The position numbers were made by a program, and so were the translations under genes. From a virus: 63,815 nucleotides of DNA. Below are positions 23,379 through 32,700 of the stretch, in pieces. The DNA lies in the IMG/VR virus record IMGVR_UViG_3300009091_001004, positions 1-63,815 of that record; one strand, written 5' to 3'. A model generated the notes under the pieces. The model had not been told where the DNA came from. It saw only the letters and a list, made by a program, of their open reading frames with translations, and searched no databases. Numbering within the stretch: the stretch's first letter is position 1; each line of letters begins with the position of its first letter.

Positions 23379-23815
23379 AAAGTTATAAAGTAGCAGTCAA
23401 AGTCTACGGTGAACCGAACTGGGCCTATAATGCTCAGCGTTTTGCTACCCGGGGAGAAGCAGAGCAGGCAGGAAAGGATCTCTCCGGGCGCTGGACGTCC
23501 CTGGAGAAATTTGAGGTGCAGGAATCACCTGATCCAGTCAATTACAGGATCGCGAATGGGACAATGGAAGAAGTCGCCAGCCCTGCTCCGCCACCTGCTC
23601 CCAGAGTACCGGCGGCTGTTCCTCCTCCTGTAGCAGTTCCTTCTCCCGTATCTGTGGTGTCCGAAGAGGGGGAAGACATGCTTGAGGAGAAACCTGTCTC
23701 TCGGCGCAGGAAAGCACAGAAAGCACCAAAGAAAAAGCGCAAGGAGAGAAGCTTTGTAGACGGGTCCAGTATGTCGGGGATATTTAATAACACCAAGGAT
23801 CTATTTTCAAAATAA
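23375..23815 (+). CDS. Small F-tr-EA motif protein with Pro-rich linker and basic tail
   Basis: A 146-residue protein. The N-terminal domain (YKVAVKVYGEPNW, RFATRGEAEQAGKDL) resembles the product at 8250. A Pro/Ala/Val-rich linker (about 73-105) and a Lys/Arg-rich stretch (RRRKAQKAPKKKRKERS) follow. The C-terminus VDGSSMSGIF shares the DGSxM element with the GP88-like protein (ADGSPMIDF). Start by ATGA overlap, behind TAGGAGG. Confidence 0.68.
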   Translation: MKSYKVAVKVYGEPNWAYNAQRFATRGEAEQAGKDLSGRWTSLEKFEVQESPDPVNYRIANGTMEEVASPAPPPAPRVPAAVPPPVAVPSPVSVVSEEGEDMLEEKPVSRRRKAQKAPKKKRKERSFVDGSSMSGIFNNTKDLFSK

Positions 23816-23824
23816 GGAGGTAGA

Positions 23825-24277
23825 GTGGTGGACAGACCTGTATCAACTAAGCAGATTGGTGATGGTAAACTACCTAACAAATTCTGGGTATCCATATCCG
23901 AGGATTATTACGTTGTGTCCGAGCCCGGGGTGATGGACTGGGCGAGTGACCAGGGTATTATTAAGAACCCCAGGGGCAAAACGCTGGCCGTATTTTCTAG
24001 CTACAAAGCCGCCCGTAATTTTGTGGACAACGAGTTACCAGAACTCGGTAGGGAATATGACGATGGTATCTCTGTTAACACGATCACCATCGAGGACAGA
24101 ATATCCGGGGAGGTGTTCTGGAGAGGTATCGAGTTCGACCCTCAGCATGGTGACCGTTGGGAGAACGAACGAACGGATCTTGATTTTACGAACAAGACTG
24201 TTGCGGCACGAATAGCCAAGGCCAGGAAGCCGAGGCGCAAGAAATCTGCGCCGTCCGGTCTGGGAGGAATAAGATAG
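23825..24277 (+). CDS. Unknown protein with basic tail ending SGLGGIR
   Basis: A 150-residue protein. The first 125 residues are an alpha/beta domain without a recognised family. A basic segment (ARKPRRKKS) and the end APSGLGGIR follow. The next gene lies 70 bp away with its own AAGGAGG, so the GGIR codons do not serve it. GTG 23825 or 23828, both behind AAGGAGG, can be the start. Confidence 0.68.
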   Translation: MVDRPVSTKQIGDGKLPNKFWVSISEDYYVVSEPGVMDWASDQGIIKNPRGKTLAVFSSYKAARNFVDNELPELGREYDDGISVNTITIEDRISGEVFWRGIEFDPQHGDRWENERTDLDFTNKTVAARIAKARKPRRKKSAPSGLGGIR

Positions 24278-24347
24278 GCATATAGGTAGATATGTCTGCC
24301 GTTTTAGTGTATACTAGTATTATTCAAGGACAAGGAGGTAACCAGCA

Positions 24348-24509
24348 ATGGTAACAGGAATACGGTGTCCGGAAGGACACACCAAGGTTTGGAAAAAAGG
24401 TACCGTCCCGACCCGCAAGGGGCCGAAGATACGCTATGTCTGCTACATCTGCGGACGGTCTTTCTATAAGAAAGCCACGTCACGTAAGCCTAAGGCGAAA
24501 AAGGCATAG
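24348..24509 (+). CDS. InsA-like zinc-ribbon protein
   Basis: A 53-residue protein with RCPEGH (C7, H11) and VCYICGRSFY (C32, C35), the spacing of the IS1 InsA/transposase-type zinc ribbon, and a Lys-rich tail. AAGGAGG precedes ATG 24348. The 70 bp before it hold a possible TATACT -10 without a good -35. A similar ribbon stands at 26524. Confidence 0.7.
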   Translation: MVTGIRCPEGHTKVWKKGTVPTRKGPKIRYVCYICGRSFYKKATSRKPKAKKA

Positions 24510-24535
24510 ATCGTGTCGAGTAAAGGGAAAAGATA

Positions 24536-25315
24536 GTGCCAGCACAACCACGACTCAAATTCAGTGTCGGTAATCTCAAGGTAGGTAAGGATACCATTAT
24601 CCTTAATATCACATCTGCTAGGGACTGCGAATCGTTCAAGCGCGGCCTCTGCCAGGTACCCCCGGGGAAGTGCTATGCCATGCGGGCAGAGACGCAGTAC
24701 CCGGACTGCCTGCCTTACCGGCGTAAGCAGACCCAGATCTGGGACCGGTTGACTGCCGAAGAGATTGCCGACCAGATAAAAGAGACCGTGAACCACAAGC
24801 GGAAGATCCCTATCAAGTTTCTGCGCATGCAAGAAGCGGGAGACTTCCGTAATCAGGCGGACGTTACCAAGACCAGTCACCTGGCGGGCCTGTTGCGAGG
24901 AGTAGTTACTGTCTACACTTACACGGCCCGCCGTGACCTGGACTTTTCCCGCATCAGCAGTAATTTGATTGTTAACGGGTCCGGTTTCATGGTGACCAAT
25001 AATTTCCAGGTAGTCAATGAATTCCGTCCCGGCCCGCAGTGCCGTGGCATCAAGGGCGGCGGCTGTTATGGCTGCAAGCTCTGCAAGTCCCGGGGAGGGA
25101 AAGTGATCCAGGAGCTCCTGCGGGGAGGCAAACTCAAGACCAGCGCCAACTCTGATATCGATACTACAGAGCACGGTGGTGTCCCCGAGATTGATCTCGC
25201 GGGAGGCCTTCTCCAGCCGAAGACCAGTGCTAAGCGTACCAGGAAAACTACTGGTAAGAAGACACGACGGTATGCAGATGGCTCTCCTATGATTGACTTT
25301 GGAGGATTGAAATAA
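24536..25315 (+). CDS. GP88-like phage protein with C-terminal IDFGGLK tail
   Basis: A 259-residue protein that resembles the phage family known as gene product 88: SFKRGLCQVPPGKCYAMRAE, FLRMQEAGDF, TYTARRDLDF and a Cys-rich end (CRGIKGGGCYGCKLC). The Cys pattern suggests a metal or iron-sulfur centre. The family function is unknown. A basic tail (KRTRKTTGKKTRRYADG) and the end SPMIDFGGLK are added beyond the family domain. GTG 24536 follows AAAGGGAAAA. Confidence 0.75.
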   Translation: MPAQPRLKFSVGNLKVGKDTIILNITSARDCESFKRGLCQVPPGKCYAMRAETQYPDCLPYRRKQTQIWDRLTAEEIADQIKETVNHKRKIPIKFLRMQEAGDFRNQADVTKTSHLAGLLRGVVTVYTYTARRDLDFSRISSNLIVNGSGFMVTNNFQVVNEFRPGPQCRGIKGGGCYGCKLCKSRGGKVIQELLRGGKLKTSANSDIDTTEHGGVPEIDLAGGLLQPKTSAKRTRKTTGKKTRRYADGSPMIDFGGLK

Positions 25316-25440
25316 TGAAGGGGACTCCTGTTATTTTTAGAAAGTGGCCAAAATCAGAGGGTGGAGACATCCTTGCTTTATTTCCTACCCTGCCCGGGAC
25401 AAATAACCCATATACCTGTTCTGTCGGAGGAATAAGATGA
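25315..25440 (+). CDS. 41-residue peptide ending VGGIR
   Basis: ATG 25315 overlaps the GP88-like stop and has TTTGGAGG ahead. The peptide (starts MKGTPVIFRKWPKS) ends CSVGGIR, encoded by the Shine-Dalgarno of the following gene, with ATGA overlap. Coding is uncertain. Confidence 0.45.
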   Translation: MKGTPVIFRKWPKSEGGDILALFPTLPGTNNPYTCSVGGIR

Positions 25441-25637
25441 ACCAATCAATCAGGGTTACTGGGAAAACCTACTCTGACTTCCTGCGCCATTTAAAGAGCA
25501 AGGAGATGCACCTGCGCAAAGCGGGAGTGAAGTTCACCGTACAGAAAGGCTACGCCTATACCCCGGTACACAACAAGGAGCGTAAGGTCATTCGGAAAAA
25601 GGACTACGAGACCTTTATTTTTATATTGGATGATTAA
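25437..25637 (+). CDS. Small basic protein
   Basis: A 66-residue basic protein: KTYSDFLRHLKSKEMHLRKA then GVKFTVQKGYAY and a final strand. Beta-alpha-beta order, a possible distant member of the neighbouring tiny-protein family. GGAGGAA precedes ATG 25437. Confidence 0.6.
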   Translation: MNQSIRVTGKTYSDFLRHLKSKEMHLRKAGVKFTVQKGYAYTPVHNKERKVIRKKDYETFIFILDD

Positions 25638-25656
25638 CAGGAAAGGAGATGAGGGC

Positions 25657-25848
25657 ATGAGACAGAATATTTTTCACGGCTACTGGGAGTGGGACGGCAA
25701 GCGCTACACGATCTGCGCTATCCGCAACAAATGGTCGGCAGCCGAGAAGGTTACTGATGGATTGCGTAAAAAGGGCTGGCTGGCGCGGGTACTGCAATAC
25801 GCTCCTGGTGTGGATAAGTGGGGAGTCTATAAAAGGAAGGCGGGATAG
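25657..25848 (+). CDS. Tiny basic protein of the LRxxGxxAR family
   Basis: A 63-residue protein: WDGKRYTICAIRNKWSAAEK, then DGLRKKGWLARVLQYA and KWGVYKR. Clear member of the local family. ATG 25657 is chosen by AAAGGAG; the frame from 25630 has none. Confidence 0.68.
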   Translation: MRQNIFHGYWEWDGKRYTICAIRNKWSAAEKVTDGLRKKGWLARVLQYAPGVDKWGVYKRKAG

Positions 25849-25866
25849 CGCGAAAGGAGTCCTTAC

Positions 25867-26061
25867 GTGAGAACATTAAGTGAGACAGCAGAGATCCTCA
25901 GCGGAGTAGTGCGTCAGACAGAGGTGAACCAGCTGAGACGTGTAGTAGGGACACCTCGTGTCGGCGATGTAATATCAGAAATTACACGCCGACACAGTCT
26001 GCGCAACAGCTTGCAGGTCAGCTCTGCCCTGGTGGAGCTGGCTGTTAAGAAAGGACGTTAG
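25867..26061 (+). CDS. Small helical protein containing a large inverted repeat
   Basis: A 64-residue protein (LSETAEILSGVVRQTEVNQL, then LRNSLQVSSALVELAVKKG). GTG 25867 follows AAAGGAG. The middle of the gene (25958-25995) is a near-perfect inverted repeat, encoding RVGDVISEITRRH; the DNA structure may matter more than the protein here. Not recognised. Confidence 0.55.
   Translation: MRTLSETAEILSGVVRQTEVNQLRRVVGTPRVGDVISEITRRHSLRNSLQVSSALVELAVKKGR
25958..25995. repeat. 15-bp inverted repeat with 7-nt loop
   Basis: Left arm GTGTCGGCGATGTAAT (25958-25973), loop ATCAGAA, right arm ATTACACGCCGACAC (25981-25995). Arms match over 15 bp with one bulged A. No T run follows, so it is not a standard terminator; it may be a protein-binding, recombination or mRNA-folding site. 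Confidence 0.85.
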
Positions 26062-26066
26062 GACAT

Positions 26067-26324
26067 ATGAGTGCAATAATAACCAGCACCCTGCCAACAG
26101 TTATTGGTATGGGGATTGTTGCTGAAACGACAAAGGTAGCGCTTGGCAAGGGAAGGAGGAAATCTAAAATGACCTGTAAAACACGCAGACGAAAAGCGAC
26201 AGGGCGGGTTAAAGCTCCGATCAACCATGTTCGCACCCGCAAGGTTAAGGTACCGATTAAGAGAGTCCGGGTTCCAGTACGCAGAGTACGGACTCCGCTG
26301 GACAAAATAAGGACTCTTATTTAA
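26067..26324 (+). CDS. Highly basic protein with possible dual start
   Basis: An 85-residue protein. Residues 1-25 are hydrophobic (ITSTLPTVIGMGIV) and may be a membrane segment. The remainder is Arg/Lys/Val-rich with repeats such as KVPIKRVRVPVRRVRTP. A strong ribosome site, GGAAGGAGG, sits before an in-frame internal ATG at 26169, which would give a 51-residue purely basic form. Basic repeats suggest nucleic acid compaction. Confidence 0.65.
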   Translation: MSAIITSTLPTVIGMGIVAETTKVALGKGRRKSKMTCKTRRRKATGRVKAPINHVRTRKVKVPIKRVRVPVRRVRTPLDKIRTLI

Positions 26325-26388
26325 TTCCTGGTTTTGGTCCCCAATCCTATAGGCCGGGAATCATTACCCCGGCCAGTCACTACCGTAT

Positions 26389-26436
26389 GCAGGGGAGGTC
26401 TCCTTTCGACAGGTAAGATCTTCCCTGCCTCCCTTT
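26389..26436 (+). terminator. Possible terminator
   Basis: GCAGGG at 26389 can pair with CCCTGC at 26423, followed by CTCCCTTTT. A further hairpin, GGCCGGG with CCCGGCC (26352-26374), lies just upstream. Together they separate the small-gene block from the next promoter. Confidence 0.5.
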
Positions 26437-26452
26437 TCATACCGGAAGACAG

Positions 26453-26481
26453 TTGACAATAATTTAATGTTCTGCTAAGAT
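26453..26481 (+). promoter_or_regulatory. Sigma70 promoter, extended -10
   Basis: TTGACA 26453-26458, 17-bp spacer, TAAGAT 26476-26481 with TGc before it. It should transcribe the zinc-ribbon gene and the giant protein gene. Confidence 0.8.
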
Positions 26482-26523
26482 AGAGAAAATAGGTAGGCGT
26501 GGCTGGATGGGTGGAGAAGTACC

Positions 26524-26697
26524 ATGGTTGCAGGAACTAAAACAAGAGCTAAAAAGCGGGATGTTCTGAGATGCCCGGAGTGCCGTTCTACCCGGCTTAC
26601 CAAAGACGGCACCCAGATCTCCAACCGTTGCCGCGTCCAGCGTTACCTTTGTCATAACTGTTTTCGCAGAACAATTTACCCGAAGAAGGAGTTGTAG
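26524..26697 (+). CDS. InsA-like zinc-ribbon protein
   Basis: A 57-residue basic protein with CPEC (C17, C20) and CHNC (C43, C46), a zinc ribbon of the InsA/transposase type, related in layout to the product at 24348. It stands alone between a promoter and the giant gene, separated from it by 3 bases. Possibly a regulator binding DNA. Confidence 0.7.
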   Translation: MVAGTKTRAKKRDVLRCPECRSTRLTKDGTQISNRCRVQRYLCHNCFRRTIYPKKEL

Positions 26698-26700
26698 GAC

Positions 26701-29700
26701 GTGGCAGTTATACCTGCTCCGGGAACACAGGGAGAAAGCTACATTATAGTACCTGATGCGCCGGCGACTAGTCCGGCTCCTCCTGACGTGTCCCTGTCTA
26801 CAGCATACCAGCCCTCTAATCCGTATCCCGGGAGCCCGTTGCCTGGTATCGGTGATACTCCAGGGTACCCCGCTGATATGTCGGAAGGTTATGTTCCTCC
26901 TCCGATACCCGGCGCACCTGCCCCGACCTCCTTAACAGAGACAGTAAAACCTATTGTTACCCCGTCTGGGATGACAGAACTGATTGATTCTGGTGGTAGT
27001 GAACCTGTTCCCATCCCTCTCCCTGCGCCTCTCTTGCCATCGGTTCCAGTAGAGGAGCCCGTGGCTGTAGACCCATTTGCGGATATAAAGCAGAGATACG
27101 AGGATGCTGGTCTCATTATGCCTCCTACTGGTCCGAGCCCTGTAGTTTCAGAGCCCGCTTCTGCTACTTCACCCGTAGTAATCGGGACAATGCCATCTAC
27201 TGGTGAAGTGCTTGTCAAGGATACTGATGGTAATATGTACTGGAAACCCGGTACAGCAGAACAGATAACCGCTTTTGATCTCCTGATGACCCAGTATCCA
27301 GAAGGTAATTTCACGTCCCCGGTCTATATTCCTCCTACCGGGATAGATACCGCGCAACCGGCAGCCGGGTCCCTGGCGGGAGAAGACCCACTCCGGGCAT
27401 TAGACAACAAGTGGGGCATCCTGATCGTTGAGGATAGTGACGGACAGCTCACTTTCGTGGGAACAGAGGAACAATGGAACCAATATCAGCAGGACGTACA
27501 GGCAGCAGAACTCAGCACCGTATTGGTCTACAACTACCGTGGTAACGTGATAGAAATGCCTTTCAGAGAATTACAGGGCATGAGTGATCTCGTTGGAGAA
27601 GAGCAGTACGCGAAGGCTGTAGAACTGGGAATACTTCCGGAGGGAAAATTTATTCCCGGAGAAACTCCAGACAAGTGGTCCTATGTTCCGCAGTGGCAAG
27701 TTGAAGCACAGAACAATTTTGAAGCGACTCATACAAGAGTCGGGGATAATCAGTGGCTCCCCAATGAAGCACTCGAGGAGATACGGAATAGCTCTCCCGA
27801 GGCCTACAATATCGTTACCACAGAAGGTCTGGCGGCATACCAGTCCTGGTTTGACCAGAACTATTACAAGTTAGCTACCGGGGAGTATGTCAAGCAGGAT
27901 TACTATAATAATGTCCTTAATGCAGATGATAGAGAGAAACTCAATCTGATGGGTATCGACCGTTTCTCCCAGCTCCTAGCCCTCCGCGAGCAGCAATACA
28001 GGACGATGAGCGCCTCCCGGGAAGCGATAAATACTCAGGAAGGTGTTAACGCGGAGATTAATGAGTACGAAGGGATGCAGCGGGCAATAACATTGGGAAG
28101 GGGTATGTATTTCACGGAAGAGCAGCAGAATGTTATTGATGAGCTTGCTGCGTCCGGGTACGGCGTTCCTGTTATTGGTCCTCTTCCGAAAGAGGGACAG
28201 AAGGGTGTCGTCATTTCCTCCGATGGGGGACAGTACTCCGGGTTCAACATTCTGGATGCCTACCAGAGTGGATTTGATGTTGCCAAACTAACAGCCCTGT
28301 TTGGAGCAGAAATTGTCGACCGAGCGATAGCGCAGGATTCTGCTCTCTCCAATCTATCTTCTGTGAACTATCACGAAGTTGTTGACGGCAAGGATCTCTA
28401 CAATATTAACGCTTACTTGTTCGATAACAGGCGGAACCTGGACAGCGCAATAGCTACGCTGAAAACAGCAGGCTTCACGGAGGATGCGATCCGGTCTAGC
28501 ACTTCTTCTGTGGAGCAGTATAATTCCGATGTCAATCAGGTCATAATGCGCATCGATACTGGTCTTGGTTACAATGAAGCAGACTCGTTGAGTGCTACCC
28601 AGCGCTCTATTTTGGATGGCGCAGTGAGAAAAGCAGGATTTGAGTTAACATCTGCAAGTGGGACTGTGTGGTGGAAAACAGCAACCGAGGAAGAGAAGCA
28701 GAAGGTTGCCGAAATAGTGAATGATACATCCTACCAGGGGTTTATGGGACGGGAAAGCCTGCTCAAGAATCTCTGGGATGCCATCCGCCTGGGCAGCGTC
28801 GACATGTACTATGATCTCAAGAACCGTCTTGTCACTATGGTCAGCACCGAGTTCCGCGAGGTCAAAGAAGGAGACCTGCTTCCTCAGTATCGGCGTGATG
28901 CGGAGGCGTTGATGGCTGCGCAGGGCGCAGGGATACGCACAACTTATACTGCGGAAGAGGCTGCCCACGATAATGAGCTTAGTAAACCGATCCTAGAAAA
29001 GTATGACCAGATATATAAGAACACACTCCAGGCGAAAGAAAACTACCTGATAGCGAATCCAGATATTGCTCCAGTCTACGGTGCCGGTTTCCTGGATAGC
29101 GTGAAATCTAACCCGGGAGTGCTCGCGGATCCCACTCTCTGGGCTGAGACCATAGGACAGACTCTACCCTACACACTAGCCACAATAGGAAGCATGGTTG
29201 TCAGCCAACTGGTTACAGGAACACCGATATACGGTACACCGTTCGCTTTCGGTCTGACCTGGGGAGTAGAGGGTCAGGGTATTTATGATGATGCTATCAA
29301 GAACGGAGCCACCAGAGCCCAGGCTGAGTCTCTGGCTGAGCTCTTCGGCACCTTGTCCGCTGTAGTGGAAACTGCAGGAGACGCTGTCTTTGTGGGCGCT
29401 CTGGGAGGTATGACCAGCAAGATTACCAGCTCCCTGGGCAGGAATGTAGCCGATGGTGCTATCCGAACAGCGGCACTGCAAACTGGCTGGAGTAAACTTA
29501 CAGATAGCGCTGTCTTTGAGCTGATGAACCAGGGTGGCCAGGAGTGGCTCGAGCAGGTAATCCACAACGCAGCCATAAAGACAGTGAATGAGAACCGGGA
29601 AATGTTGGAGAATGCTGCTAGCGCTTTCGTCGGTGGAGTTGTCGGATCTCTTCCCTTTACCTTTATCCCGGTGGCAGTTGGGGGGCTACGGACAGCAGTC

Positions 29701-32700
29701 AACGTAGTGGATAAAGGTGTAAAGTCAAAGATGAGTGTCGAAATAGTAGCGGGAGTTACTCCGGCAGAACAGCTTAATGTGCTTAATCAGGCTCTCAAGT
29801 ACTACGCCGATCCCGCACAGGTTCTTGCCTACCGGCATACTCCGATTGGCCCAGACCTTATGCTGGCCCATGAATTGCTCGGAGCAGCTCTTAATGAGTA
29901 TACACACACTTCTCTCGAGTTAAAGCAGGTAGAGAAGGCTATCAGTGATTTCGGTATGGCAACTTCCGGAAACATTATCGTGACTGATTCTACCGGGAGT
30001 TACTCCCTCTCTGCTTATTTGAAGAATAATCCTGACCTGGCTAATTTCTATGAGGAGCAACTTGCTCGTAATGCGGAGCAGCCTGATGAGGCTTACAATA
30101 CTCTCGTTAACAGGCTGCAGGAAGAGAGAAAGGCTACTGTTACCACGACTGGGCAGCTGGGTGAACTGGACCAGCTTACCGCCCGAGAGAAAGGACTCCA
30201 GGGTAAACTGGAACAGCTGAAAGATCCCCTTATAGAAGCCTCGAAGCACGTCTCCGAGCTACTGGCAACAGCGGCTCGATCAGATACCAGTACCGCGGAA
30301 GTGAGGAAGAGTATCGAGGATCAGGCAAAGGACATTGTTCGTACTGCCGACTCTCTGACTACCCAGTTGGTAGGAGGGAGAGATGCTCTCGAGATCTACA
30401 AGGATATTCAGAGCCTTAACACCCAGATTGGTGCTATGGAAGACCAGATCGGTAAGGAGAAAATAGCAGCAGATCCGACGTCTCTGAGCCGGGTAGAAGG
30501 ATACCGGAAGTTGATTGCCAGGCTTAACCTGGACCTTGTTACTCTTAATGCGGAGCTTAGACAGCGTTATATTGACACCGGTGAGCTGGTAATCGTCAAT
30601 GGGAAAAACCTTTCCCTGGAAATTAAGTCGCACCAGTCTCGTCTGATCGCAGCAACCGATGCATTGGAGGGGTTCCGGAAATCCGGCAAGGGAACGGATA
30701 CCGTCAGCCGGGTGGGTAATGAACAAACGCGAGCCCTTGGAGCAGTAGTGGCCAGCGAGGCAGACAAACTGAACACGGTAAGTAATCTTATCCGCATGGC
30801 TGCTGATGTGAAGACCGCTGCGGAAACTGCACTCGCCTCTGCGCGCAACCTCCCCGATAACGTGGAAGCAGCAGTCACGAGAGGACTAGAGAGAGTTGAT
30901 CAGGCCGCTCAGGCTCTGGAGAACGCGATCGAGGAAGCGCCCGGTATCACTAGCCGTAAGGTAATTCAGGCCGCTGCAGCTCTGCGTCATGCTGTCTGGG
31001 ATTTAATCAGACTGCTGCGGAGGCTACCTCTTATTGTAAGTTCTCAGGCGATCGCTGCCGGCTATGCTATCGGAAGATACGCTTATGCCATAGAATTATT
31101 CGCGGAGGGAAGTACACAGCGGGCTGTTGCGGAAGTGGAAACGCTTCTGGGGCAGCTGGATGACGCCCTGAATGCCGCTCCCGGAAAAGTGAGCAAGGAA
31201 GCTCTCGCGTTTCTGACAGATATAAGACAGGCGGCCTATCGTGCCGAACGGGCTGTGCTGTCTCCGTATGATGCTGTCGTTAATGATTTGATCCCGGCAG
31301 TGAATAAACTGCTGGATGATATGGAAACTGCACCGAATGCTGTTTCCCGGAAGATGCTGGAGATGATAGCGGATACGCGGGAGACAATCACACGCGACAT
31401 TCGCAATGCCGGACTTGATGCCTGGTTTGGAGTCACCAATGAGGCCATAAGCCTTTACCAGGTAACAAGAGGAGGCATCCTGAGTTCTATCTCCAGTGTA
31501 CAATACACAGTATCCCAGAGATTGGGACTGGATCTTCCCCTGGCAACCATAAGAGCATACAACAACCTGAATCGCAGTCTCTCTCACCTATCTCGGATCA
31601 TTGAGACATCCCCCAATCTTGCGGGACGTGAGGTGCTCAATGCGTTGCAGTCTGCCCGGAGGAATACTCGTAATACCGCGGTAGATATCAAGGACGCAGT
31701 TGACCGGATTGCCCTGGATATCCACGATGCTGTTAGAAAAGCCCGGGGTGCCATAACCTCAGCTTCGACGCGTGTTAGTGTGGAAGCAATCGCAGCCTAC
31801 AATAACCTCAATAGAGCACTGGATCGCCTCGAGCAGGCCATTGGTTCCGGGGCAAGTATGGCCAGTCTCCAGGTACTGAATGCAATGGCGGATGTACGTG
31901 CTGCTGTAGATCAACTAAATAAGGTGGTTAGCAGTATACCTCTCAAGACACTACGAATGTATACGCATGCTGAAACGAGCATCAGCTCCTCGGTGGACAA
32001 TCTGGAGAACCAGATCAGCAGACTCGTTGATATGGCAGAGTCGGAAGAACTGACCTGGGGCCCGTTCTTTGCGGCTGTATCCTCGGCGCGGCAGGCAGCT
32101 ACCGGACTGGCTACAAGGCTGGGGGACTCTGTTCGCGGTATGCCATCGCGTCTCCGGGGAGACATTTTATATGCACAGGAAACAAACCTGGCTTTCCGTA
32201 CTCTTACTGACATGCAGAAAGAAATCACCCGGATAGACGAGATTGTCTCCCGGGAAACCGTGAGCAAAGCGACACTGCGTAAGGCACTGGAGAATACTGT
32301 TAAGCTGGATAGGAACGCACGCCTTGTTCCTGGGCTGTACGACCAGGTATCGGAATTCTTGACTGCCCTGAGAGCCCAGCTTCAGGGAAAGATTGACAGC
32401 TTTCCTATCGATGAAGCTAAGCTGGAGCGCAAGCGGCAGGGATTTATGCGGGACATGGTGGAAGATCTGCGCGAGAATTCCCGCAGGGTCAAGGATTTCG
32501 ACATAGAGAAGAGCGAACTAGACTTAGGGAACATATTTGATAAACTGAGTCGCAATATCGACTACCTATCGTCTCTGATACTGGGCAATAAGAATGTGGA
32601 AGCAGAATTCAAGAACAATCTGAAGGACCTCGGGCTAAGTGACAGGACAGTGGATAATGTAGCAAATGCTGTGAAAGAGGTCTCCAAGGCAGTCGAGGCG

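Noticed and set aside
19822-25315. Encapsulin nanocompartment in this window
   Set aside because: The tails resemble cargo-loading peptides, but I find no HK97-fold shell protein here, so the idea stays a hypothesis about an unseen partner.
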